This document shows, in pieces, positions 52,106 to 61,900 of a stretch of 64,000 nt of DNA (the first letter of the stretch is position 1; each line of letters opens with the position of its first letter). The stretch is taken from assembly GCF_900116375.1 (NCBI RefSeq), contig NZ_UETB01000016.1, positions 27,500 through 91,499 of the forward strand. The letters are read 5' to 3'. Origin of the DNA: Georgenia satyanarayanai (GTDB lineage: Bacteria; Actinomycetota; Actinomycetes; Actinomycetales; Actinomycetaceae). The position numbers and the translations under genes are program-made. Below the pieces are notes generated by a model. The model was not told the origin of the DNA, did no database searches, and worked only from the letters and a program-made list of their open reading frames with translations.

Positions 52106-53620
52106 CTAGGTCTGTTCGTGCTTGGCGGTGATGAGCTGGCCGTGGCGGGTGTAGAAGTGCCAGCGGCCGGCGGCTCTGACGATGGTGATGCCGTAGGCGT
52201 GGACCCAGTCGTGGTGGTGCCAGCACAGCAGGATGCCGTGCTCCACGCAGGTGGCCCCGCCGTCGCGGTACCACTGGATGGAGTGGTGGATCTCCCCGTT
52301 GCCGGGTGGTTCGTCGCAGTCGGGGACCTGGCACCTCTTGTCGCGGGCGATGATCGCCCGCACCATGTGGGCGGGGAAGATCCGCTGCTCCCTACCCACG
52401 TCCAGCACCGTGGACTCCGGTCCGAAGACCACCCGGGAGAGGCTCGACTCGCACACCAGGCGGGCGAGCATCGCCGGCGGAACCGGTGTCCCGTCCTCCA
52501 TGGTCGCCGGCTGCACCCCGGTCATGGCCCGGGGGTCGATGGCGGCAGCGATGACGTGGCTGTCACCGGGCTGCCACGCGTCCATCCAGGCCTGCGCCTG
52601 GGGGGACAGGCGGAACGGATCGTCACCGGTGTGGTCGGGGTCGCGGGGACCGCCCGGGGCGGTGAACGATGCCTCTTCCCAGAAGCCCAGCTCGGCGCCC
52701 GGCTCGTGCTCGCGGCCGCTGGCGGTGACCGGCGGCTTGGGGGAGCCGGTCGCGGCGGCCAGCGCCCGCAGGGTCTCGATGTCGGCGGTCACGGTGACGT
52801 GGGGACGGATGCGGGCACCCTTGCCCTGCTCCCCGGCATCCAGGGACTGCCGCGCCAGCGACGTCAGCGCCGCCGCCCGGCGCTGGGCCGGGGTGCGCTC
52901 ATCACCCTTGGCCTTGCGGCCCATGTGCGCGCGTAGTGCGGTGTCCACGCTCTGGCCCGACAGCTCATCCAGCCACCCGTTGAGGTGGTAGCCGTCCATG
53001 GTCCGCGACAGGGTCAGCTGCTCCTTGGCCCCGTCCTCGCGCCACGCGCGGTCGGCGGCCTCGGGATCGGTGGCGATCGCCCAGGTCTCCACGAGCTTGG
53101 CGAAGGACCCGGCATCCATCTGCTGGGCCTGCTCGACCAGGAACGCCTCACCCAGTTGCTCGTCGGACAGCTGCGCCCGCAGCCGGTTGGTGGCGGTCGC
53201 CCGGCGCACCAGCACCCCCACGTGCTCCTCACTGATCCGCCCCTGCGCCAGCGCCTCCCGTGCCAGGGGCAGCAGGTCACGCAGCGCCCGGGCCAGGCGC
53301 ACCTGCCGTGAGGCACCCTGGGCGGTGGCATCGGTCCGGGTACGCAGCCACGCGGTGAGGGTCCGCTGCCCGTCCAACGCCCACAACCCGTTCGCCTCGA
53401 TCGTGGCCAGCATCGCCGCCCGCACCCCCGAGAGCTGGCGCTCCAGCTGCTCCAGCAGACCCAGCCCCTCGTGGACCCGGTGACCGTTGACCTCGTGCCA
53501 GTCCGTGCCCGCGATGCCGCCCGCCGCGGCGAGCATGGCACTCAGCCTCTCCACCGGGTCCGCCGACTGCCACGCGTACTCGGGTGCGGACGCTGCGCCG
53601 TCGATCACCTCTCCGGCCAC
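52106..53620 (-). CDS. DUF222 / HNH endonuclease-like protein
   Basis: 504-residue protein of the 13E12-type repeat family abundant in actinobacteria. The N-terminal DUF222 part (ERQLSGVRAAMLATIEANGL, QGASRQVRLARALRDLLPLA, LAQGRISEEHVGVLVR) is followed by a C-terminal HNH motif: KRCQVPDCDEPPGNGEIHHS, then HGILLCWHHHDWVHAYG with the two Cys pairs and catalytic His residues intact. Probable metal-dependent nuclease; biological role unknown, mobile or defence functions have been suggested. I chose GTG 53620 because AGGGGG lies 8 nt upstream. Two 41-bp direct repeats stand just before the gene. Confidence 0.88.
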   Translation of the reverse strand: MAGEVIDGAASAPEYAWQSADPVERLSAMLAAAGGIAGTDWHEVNGHRVHEGLGLLEQLERQLSGVRAAMLATIEANGLWALDGQRTLTAWLRTRTDATAQGASRQVRLARALRDLLPLAREALAQGRISEEHVGVLVRRATATNRLRAQLSDEQLGEAFLVEQAQQMDAGSFAKLVETWAIATDPEAADRAWREDGAKEQLTLSRTMDGYHLNGWLDELSGQSVDTALRAHMGRKAKGDERTPAQRRAAALTSLARQSLDAGEQGKGARIRPHVTVTADIETLRALAAATGSPKPPVTASGREHEPGAELGFWEEASFTAPGGPRDPDHTGDDPFRLSPQAQAWMDAWQPGDSHVIAAAIDPRAMTGVQPATMEDGTPVPPAMLARLVCESSLSRVVFGPESTVLDVGREQRIFPAHMVRAIIARDKRCQVPDCDEPPGNGEIHHSIQWYRDGGATCVEHGILLCWHHHDWVHAYGITIVRAAGRWHFYTRHGQLITAKHEQT

Positions 53621-53646
53621 TGTCCCCACCCCCTGACGAGCTCTGG

Positions 53647-53789
53647 TGTGCTGCTGGTCACATCGTCCCAGCGACCACTGACATTCGAGACGGGCACTGC
53701 GCCGGCGACCCTCTCCGCCACCTCGCCCACCCCCTCCGACACCCTCGATGTGCTGCTGGTCACAGCGTCCCAGTGGGGTCTGACATTCG
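53647..53789 (-). repeat. Pair of 41-bp direct repeats upstream of the HNH gene
   Basis: Copies at 53647-53687 and 53749-53789 start TGTGCTGCTGGTCACA and end TGACATTCG, agreeing at 35 of 41 positions, 102 bp apart, 27 nt before the HNH start. They may be regulatory or mark a mobile-element boundary. Confidence 0.75.
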
Positions 53790-53831
53790 GCACCGAGACC
53801 CGGTGGACAGCGCGGGCGTAAGGTGCGCCGC

Positions 53832-54428
53832 GTGTCCTTCGACGAGGTTCGCGAGGCGTACTCCGCCCGTGCGGGCGAGTACGTCGACGCCGTCGGCATG
53901 ATCGAGCACGCGCCCCAGCGTGACCGCGACGCCCTGCTCGCCTGGGCACGCGCCGTCGAGGGCCCGATCCTCGACGTCGGCTGCGGCCCCGGCCAGTGGA
54001 CGAGCTTCCTCCACCACGAGGGCGTCGACATCGAGGGTGTCGAGCCGGTCGAGGCCTTCCTCGCCGACGCCCGCACCCGCTACCCCGACGTGCGCTACCG
54101 GGCCGGTCGGGCAGAGGACCTCGGCGTCCCGGACGGCAGCCTCGGCGGGATCCTCGCCTGGTTCTCCCTCATCCACACCGACCCGCGCGCCGTCGACGCC
54201 CCGCTCACCGAGCTCGCCCGCTGCCTTTGCCCGGGCGGCAGCCTCGCGCTCGGCTTCTTCGTCGGTCCGGACCACACACCCTTCGACCACGCCATCACGA
54301 CGGCGTACTTCTGGTCCGTCGACGGGCTCAGCCGGCGCGTGGAACAGGCGGGCCTCACGGTCGTGGACGCACAGGTCCGGACCGATCCCGGCACGCGCCC
54401 CTACGGTCTGCTCGTCGCCGAGCGCTGA
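53832..54428 (+). CDS. Class I SAM-dependent methyltransferase
   Basis: 198-residue Rossmann methyltransferase. Motif I ILDVGCGPGQWTSFL, then GVDIEGVEPVEAFLADA (acidic residue binding the ribose), ILAWFSLIHTDPR and LARCLCPGGSLALGFFV. The substrate is not predictable; the size fits small-molecule methylation. GTG at 53832 is preferred because AAGG lies 8 nt before it; GTG at 53823 would add three residues. Divergent from the HNH gene, convergent with the SnoaL-like gene. Confidence 0.88.
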   Translation: MSFDEVREAYSARAGEYVDAVGMIEHAPQRDRDALLAWARAVEGPILDVGCGPGQWTSFLHHEGVDIEGVEPVEAFLADARTRYPDVRYRAGRAEDLGVPDGSLGGILAWFSLIHTDPRAVDAPLTELARCLCPGGSLALGFFVGPDHTPFDHAITTAYFWSVDGLSRRVEQAGLTVVDAQVRTDPGTRPYGLLVAER

Positions 54429-54437
54429 CCGCCGCCG

Positions 54438-54797
54438 TCAGGAAGGAACAGGCGTGCCCTGGTTGAACAGGCACCGCACGCCGTCGTCGTCCCGCCGCCA
54501 CAGCGAGGAGCGGCGGCTCACCGCGCCGTCGAGCTCGAGGCGGTAGGTGAGCAGGACGGTGTCGGGCGCGACGAGCCGCGCCGCCCGCTCGGTGAGCACC
54601 GCCGGCGGCAGGGGAGCGGAGTCGCCGACGAGCGCGGCCACGATCCCCCCGCGGGTCCACAGGCGCCCCGACTGCCCGATCTCGGTGAAGTCGGGGCCGA
54701 GCAGCGACTCGAGTCGGGCCCGGTCGCCGCGCACGGAAGGGGTCAGCAGCGCCTCCTCCGCCTCCCAGGCCGCGGCGACGAGACTGTCCGCGCTCAC
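54438..54797 (-). CDS. SnoaL-like/DUF4440 nuclear transport factor 2-fold protein
   Basis: 119-residue small protein with the NTF2-like cone fold: WEAEEALLTPSVRGDRARLE, then LLGPDFTEIGQSGRLWTRGG and RRSSLWRRDDDGVRCLFNQG. DUF4440 members are enzymes or binding proteins for small ligands. GTG 54797 overlaps the luciferase-like gene's stop by 4 nt (GTGA), so the two are coupled and may act on one substrate. Confidence 0.82.
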   Translation of the reverse strand: MSADSLVAAAWEAEEALLTPSVRGDRARLESLLGPDFTEIGQSGRLWTRGGIVAALVGDSAPLPPAVLTERAARLVAPDTVLLTYRLELDGAVSRRSSLWRRDDDGVRCLFNQGTPVPS

Positions 54798-55813
54798 CGC
54801 CAGCCGAGCGCGGGCGCGAGGTGGGTGAGGACGCTCTCGATGACGTGGGCGTTGTAGTCCACCCCGAGCTGGTTCGGCACGGTGAGGAGCAGCGTGTCCG
54901 CGGCGGCAACCGCCTCGTCCGCGGCCAGCTCCTCGACGAGCGCGTCCGGCTCCCCGGCGTAGGACTTCCCGAACCGTGCGAGCCCGCCCTCCAGACGCCC
55001 GACCTGGTCGGTGGAGTGGGTGTCGCGCCAGAAGAGCTGGCGGTCGAGGTCGGTGACGAGCGGGAAGATCGAACGGCTCACGGACACCCGCGGCTCCCAG
55101 TCGTGCCCGGCGGCCCGCCACGCGTCGCGGTAGCGCTGGATCTGCTCGGCCTGGAGCTGGTGGAAGGGCACGCCGGTGTCCTCGGTGAGCAGGGTGGAGC
55201 TCATGAGGTTCATCCCGTGCTCGGCGGTCCACTCGGCGGTCGCCCGCGAGCCGGCACCCCACCAGATCCGACGGCGCAGGCCGGGGGAGTGCGGCTCGAC
55301 GCGCAGCAGTCCGGGCGGGTTGGGGAACATCGGCCGCGGGTTCGGCTCGGCGAAGCCATCGCCGTCGAGCAGCTCGAGGAAGCGGAGCGTGTGCGAACGG
55401 GCCATGTCGGCGTCGGAGGCGCCGTCGTCGGGCACGTGACCGAAGTGCTCGTAGCCGCGGACCACCTGCTCGGGTGAGCCGCGGCTGATGCCGAGCTGCA
55501 GGCGGCCGCCGGAGATGAGGTCGGCGGAGCCGGCGTCCTCGGCCATGTACAGCGGGTTCTCGTAGCGCATGTCGATGACGCCGGTGCCGATCTCGATGCG
55601 GCTCGTGCGGGCGCCGACGGCGGCGAGCAGCGGGAACGGCGAGGCGAGCTGGCGGGCGAAGTGGTGGACGCGGAAGTACGCGCCGTCGGCCCCGAGCTCC
55701 TCGGCGGCGACGGCGAGGTCGATCGACTGCAGCAGCGCGTCGGAGGCCGAGCGCACCATCGACTGCGGCGAGGGGGTCCAGTGGCCGAAGGAGAGGAAGC
55801 CGATGTTCTTCAT
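54794..55813 (-). CDS. Luciferase-like (LLM) flavin-dependent monooxygenase
   Basis: 339-residue TIM-barrel flavin oxidoreductase using reduced FMN or F420. GFLSFGHWTPSPQSMVRSAS, ELGADGAYFRVHHFARQLAS, IGTGVIDMRYENPLYMAEDA, SGGRLQLGISRGSPEQVVRG and the closing LLLTVPNQLGVDYNAHVIES are family features. Some LLMs release sulfur from sulfonates or oxidise other small molecules; the substrate is unknown here. ATG at 55813. It is the only LLM in the window, 38 kb from the Cys-leader operon whose relatives often include one. Confidence 0.88.
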   Translation of the reverse strand: MKNIGFLSFGHWTPSPQSMVRSASDALLQSIDLAVAAEELGADGAYFRVHHFARQLASPFPLLAAVGARTSRIEIGTGVIDMRYENPLYMAEDAGSADLISGGRLQLGISRGSPEQVVRGYEHFGHVPDDGASDADMARSHTLRFLELLDGDGFAEPNPRPMFPNPPGLLRVEPHSPGLRRRIWWGAGSRATAEWTAEHGMNLMSSTLLTEDTGVPFHQLQAEQIQRYRDAWRAAGHDWEPRVSVSRSIFPLVTDLDRQLFWRDTHSTDQVGRLEGGLARFGKSYAGEPDALVEELAADEAVAAADTLLLTVPNQLGVDYNAHVIESVLTHLAPALGWR

Positions 55814-55968
55814 GGCCGGGACAACGCCGCCCCGGCCGGGCTATTCCACGAGGGTTCACGTGGACGCCAGGACCCGTTCACCGGGAGGTCGTCTGCGCTC
55901 CCTAGGGTCGCCTGGCCCCCACCGTGCCCGCCTCCCCACGGCGCGCCCCCGAACCCGGAGCCGTCCAG

Positions 55969-58900
55969 ATGCCCCTCCGCACGCTCGCCCGCCGACTGCT
56001 GAGCCTCGTGCTCGTCTCGGCCTTCGCCCTCACCCTGGTCACCCCCGTGGCCAGTGCCGCCGAGCCCCTCGAGGGCATCGCCGGCTCCGGCACCGAGGAG
56101 GACCCCTACCTCCTCGCCTCCGCCGGTGACCTCCTCGCCGTCACCGAGGCCATCAACACGGCCACAGCCGAGTACGGCGGCCGGCACTACCGCCTCGCCG
56201 CCGACATCGACCTCGACGGTGCCTCGTTCCCCGGCATCGACCGCTTCGAGGGAGTGCTCGACGGCGCGGGGCACCGGATCGCGCACCTCACCTACGGCGA
56301 GGGGGCGGACGGTCACCGCGGCCTCATCCGGCAGCTGGACGGCGGCACCGTCCGCGACCTCACCATCGACGGCCTCACGGTCCACGTCGAGGAGCAGCTG
56401 CGCGTCGCGGGCATCGCCGTCAACGCCACGGGCGGGGCCGTCGTCGAGGGCAACTCCGTCATCAACGCGGACCTCAGCACCGGGCAGCAGTACGTCGCCG
56501 CCTTCGTCAACGACGCCCGGGAGGGCGTGAGCGTCAGGGACAACTGGGCGCACGGCTCCTTCACCAGCGAGCGGTACCCCAGCGCCGTCGTCGGCTACGC
56601 CCGCTACGACGTCGACATCGAGCGCAACCTCGTCGAGGCCGTCGTCACCGCCACCGGCAACCAGGCCGTCGGCGGGATGGTGCTCGGCTACACCGGCGCG
56701 TACTCCAAGGAGAACGCCGAGAGCCACGTCCGCCGCAACGTCCTGCTCGACGGCGCCGTCACCTGGCACGACGGCCAGGACCGGCTGGCCTCCGGCCGCG
56801 TCCTCGGGCACGTCCGCAGCCCCGGCTACGTCATCGAGGACAACCTCGCCAACGAGACCATCACCGTCGGTGGAGAGCGTCCCGAGGCCCCCGGTGAGGG
56901 CAACAAGCACGGCACGGACACCGCACCGCAGCTCCTCGCCCAGCAGCAGACCTACACGAACCTCGGCTGGGACCTGGAGCAGGCGTGGCGCTGGGACACC
57001 GAGCTGTCCCAGCCGGTCCCCGCCCGCGCGGCGCAGGACCTCGTCCTCGACGAGCTCCCCGTGCCCGTCGACCCCCGCCCGGAGCAGCCGGAGGAGCCCG
57101 TCGACCCCGACGAGCCGGCACCCTCGCTCCCCGACATCGCCGGTGACGGCACCGCGGACGCCCCCTTCCGGATCGCGACCGCCGCGGACCTCCGCACCGT
57201 CGCCGACGCGATCAACGGCGACAACGCCCAGTACGGCGGCCTCCACTACGTCCTCGCGGCGAACATCGACTTCGCCGGCGGCGCGTTCGCCGGCATCGAC
57301 GAGTTCCGCGGCGTGCTCGACGGCGCCGGCCACAAGATCTTCAACATCACCTACGGCCCCGGCGCCGACAGCGACGAGCGCGCCCTCTTCCGCAGCCTCA
57401 CCGGCGCCACCGTCAAGAACCTCACCCTCGACGGCGTCCGGGCCGCCGTCACGCAGGCCTCCCAGGTCGCGGGCATCACGATCAACGCCACCGGCGGCAC
57501 CGTCATCGACGGCAACTCCGTCATCAACGCCGAGCTGAGCTCGGGCCACCAGTACGTCGCGGCCATCGCCGCCAACGCCCAGCGCGGCGTCACCGTGACG
57601 AACAACTGGGTCCAGGGCTCCTTCCGCAGTGCCCGGTACCCGGCCGCCGTCGTCGGCTACGGGCGCTACGGCGTCGAGATCCGCAACAACCTCGTCGACG
57701 CCCACGTCACCGCGGGCGGGTCCCGCGCCCACGGCGGCATGCTGCTGTCATACCAGGGCGCCTACAACGAGAACGACCCGGGCCGAGTGAGCGAGAACGT
57801 CCTGCTCGGCGGGAAGGTCGACTGGCGCGGCGCCAGCACCGTGGAGGCCGGCCGCGTCCTCGGGATCTTCCGCGACGAGGGCTTCGTCGTCGAGAACAAC
57901 CTCGCCAACGAGACCATCACCGTGGGCAGCGAGCGGCCGGACGCGCCCGGCGCCGGCAACCAGCACGGCACCGACACCGCGCCCGAGCTCCTCGCCCAGC
58001 AGCAGACGTACGAGGACCTCGGCTGGGACTTCGAGAGCCAGTGGCGCTGGGACGAGGGGCTCGGCCACCCGGTCCCGCACCGCGCCTTCCTCCTCGGCGA
58101 GGGCAGCGAGTCCGCCCCGTTCGAGATCCGCACCCCGAGCGACCTGGAGTTCCTCGCCGAGCGCATCAACGGCGGCGACCAGTCCCTCCTCGGCGGCACG
58201 CACGTCCAGCTCCTCGGCGACCTCGACCTCACCGGCCGCGAGCCCTTCGAGGGCATCAACACCTTCGACGGCGTCCTGGACGGCCGCGGCCACACGATCA
58301 CGGGCCTCACCTACGGACCGAGCGAGGCCTCCGCCTCCCTCGGCCTCGTCCGCGACCTCTCGGGCACGGTCCGCAACGTCACGCTCGACGGCGTGCGCGC
58401 TGACGGCGGCGACCGCACCGAACCGGTCGCCGGGCTCGCGGTCACCCTCGCCGGCACGGCCGACAGCCCGGCCCGCGTCGAGCGCGTCCAGCTCGTCGAC
58501 GTCGAGCTGTCGGCACCCGCGGCCGACGTCGCGGGAGGTGTCGCCGCCACGGCGACGAACGCCGTCGTCGTCCGCAACACCGTGGACGTGAGCGTGACCG
58601 CGGCGCGGGCCGCCGGCGGCGTGCTCGGCACCCTCGGTAACGGCGTCGACGTCACCCTCAACCTCGTCGAGGCCGCCGTCACCGTCCTGACCGACGGGGG
58701 CGCAGGCACCGAGGGCGTCGATGCCGGCCTCGTCGGAGCGGTCCCCGGGACCGGCAGCACGATCACCCGCAACGTCGCCCTCGGCGGCGTCGTCGACTAC
58801 ATCGGCGCGATCGACGGCTTCGTCGGCCGCATCGCCGGCTACACCGGCCACGACGGCTGGACCGCGGAGGAGAACCTCGCCAACGTCGAGATCACCATCG

Positions 58901-61900
58901 GCGGCGAGACGGTGACCGGCCCCGGCACGAAGAACCAGCACGGCACCGACGCGACCCCCGCGCAGCTCGCGGACAAGGCCACCTACGAGCAGCTCGGCTG
59001 GAGCTTCACCGACGACTGGCGCTGGGACCCGGACGCCGGCCGCCCGCTGCTCAAGTACGTGCTCCCCGAGGAGTACCCCAACCGGATCACCACCACCTTC
59101 TACGGTGACCCCGCCACCCAGCGCGCCTTCACCTGGTACCACTCCATCGCGACCGACGCGCCGGCCGTGCTGCTGAGCACCGACGCGGGTTTCGCGCCGG
59201 ACGCCACGGAGCTCGTCCCCGCCACGCAGCACGACAGCGCGCACGGGGAGACCGTCCACCAGGCGGTGGCGACGGGCCTGGAGCCGGGCACCACCTACCA
59301 CTACCGGGTGGGGGACTCGGTGTCCGAGGTGTGGAGCGCCACCGGCACCTTCCGCACCCCGACCGGCGAGGGCGACTTCACCTTCATCGACCTCACCGAC
59401 ACCCAGGCCAAGGCCTCGACCGAGGCCGAGCTCGCCGCGGGGACGATGCGCAAGGCGCTCGCCGCCGTGCCCGAGGCCGAGTTCATGCTCCACAACGGTG
59501 ACGTCGTCCAGGACGGCGACGTCGAGCAGGACTGGGTCGACATGCTCGGCGCGGCGCAGGACAGCCTGCTCGCGACGACGATCGCCCCGGCGTCCGGCAA
59601 CCACGACATGGCCCCGCAGGCCTTCGTCGACCACTTCATGCTCGAGCACCCGGGCGGGCAGGACACGACGACCGGCGCCTACTACTCCTACACCTACAAC
59701 GGCGCGCACTTCATGGTCCTCAACACCAACGAGGACGCCGAGCAGGCGATCACCGACGAGCAGCTCGCCTGGCTGGAGCAGGACGCCGCGGCGGCCCGCG
59801 AGGCCGGAGCCGACTGGCTCGTCCTCACCATGCACAAGGGCGTCTACACCGCCGGGAACCACGCCGACGACAGCGACATCCTCGCCATGCGCGACGTCCT
59901 CGTCCCGGTCATCGACGAGCTCGAGATCGACCTCGTCCTCCAGGGGCACGACCACTACATGTCCCGCACCCAGGTCCTCGAGCACGACCCCGACGGCGTG
60001 GAGGGCGCCGGCGTCGTCGAGATGACGAGGATCACCGAGGTCGTCAACGGGCAGCGGATCGAGTACCACCTCGACCCCGAGGGGACGATCTACTTCATGC
60101 CCAACACCGCGGGCGCCAAGCACTACCGGCAGATCGACGAGACGGAGCACTTCGACCTCGAGGCCTACCTCCGGCTCTTCGACCGGCTCGGCACCCCGCG
60201 GGCGGGGACGGTCGAGACCTTCACCTCGGTGGACGTCACCGAGGAGCGACTGACCGTCGAGGTGTTCCAGATCCGCGACGGCGGGGCACCCACCCGCGTC
60301 GAGGGCTTCGGCATCGACCGGCAGATCTCCCCGGTCGAGGAGCTCCTCGCGGCGCTGCCGGACCCCGCGGACGCCACGCTCGACGACGCAGCGGCCGTCA
60401 CCGCGGCCCGCGCCGCCGTCGACGAGCTGACCCGCGACCAGCAGCGGGGCCTGACCGGACTCGGCGCGCTCACCGCGCTCGAGCTGCGCATGCGCGAGCT
60501 CGCCGGTCTCGTCTCCACCGACGGCGACGTCGTCGCCTGGGCGGACCCGGAGGCGACCTCGCGGCAGGCCATCGAGGTCCGCAACGACACGCGGCGCGAC
60601 TTCACCGACGCGCCCGTGCGCCTCACCATCGCCGGCACCCCGGACGTCGCAGCCGACGAGCTGACCTTCACCTCCGCCGACGGCGCCCCGCTGTCCCACG
60701 AGGTGGAGCACTGGGAGCCGGGGGCGACCTCGACCGTCTGGATCCGGCTGCCGCTCCTCGCCGCCGAGTCCACCACCTCGGTGTGGGCGTACTACGGCGG
60801 CGGGGACGCGACGAACGACCCGACCGACGTGTGGAGCGGCGGCTACGCCCTCGTCGAGCACTTCACGCAGGACACGGCGGCCGGGGAGCAGCGGGTGGAC
60901 TCCACCGGGCAGCACACCGGCACGCTCGTCGGTGCGGACCTCATCGCGACCCCGACCGACGGCGGCACCCTGGAGTCCCGATTCGCCGGGTCCCGCCTCC
61001 AGTACCCGGGTGACGTCGGTGGCGGCTTCGGCACCCTCACGGTCAGCGGCGTCTACTCCTTCACCCCGGAGGACCTCGCCGCGCTCGAGGGCGGCGACGG
61101 CGCGATCGTGGCCAAGCAGCGGGTCGGCGCGGACGCGGCGTTCTTCCACGGCGTCGCGCCGGACGGCTCGGTCAAGGCCTACCGTGGCGGCTCGACCCCC
61201 ACCGTCCAGGTTCCCGCCGACGGGAAGCCGCACCTCGTCACCCAGGTCTACGACGGCATGACCTCGGCGGTCTTCGTCGACGGCGTCGAGCAGTACCAGG
61301 GCCAGGACGAGCGGAGCTTCACGGCGTCCGACCACGGCGTCCTCACGACGATCGGTGACGTCGACTCCGGTGACGGCACCCTCGCCGCGCCGTTCCACGG
61401 CTCCATCGACGAGGTGCAGATCGCCGGCTTCGGCTTCCTGCCCGAGTTCGAGGCGTTCCGCCACGCCAACTACGTGGGCGACGCCGTCACCTACGGCGCG
61501 CGGGTCGAGCGCGGGGACGAGCCGCTGAGCCTCGTCGTCGGCGGTCCCGCCGGGGGCACCGAGGTGGAGGCCGGCCCGGTGACCTTCTCCGGCTCGCTCA
61601 GCGAGCGTGCCGTCGTCACGGCGACGGTGGCCGGCCGCGAGGTGCTGTCCGCGACGGTCGACGCCGGGAGCTTCACCCTCGACGTCCCGGTCTTCGCGAC
61701 CGGGAGCCAGGGCGTGACGCTGAGCGCGCGGAGCGTGAGCGACGGGGACGAGGTCTCAGGGTCCGTCGTCGTCGACCTCGTCGTGACGGACACCGTCGCG
61801 CCGGCCGCCCCGGCGGTCGAGGAGTCCGGCGTCGAGCCGGGTGCCACGGAGGTGACGCTCAGTGCCACGCCGCGCACCGGCCAGCCCGAGCCCGTCGAGG

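Noticed and set aside
57748..61464. 1238-codon minus-strand frame opposite the giant phosphatase
   Set aside because: Val/Asp/Gly-rich shadow of the sense gene; no motif, no ribosome site.
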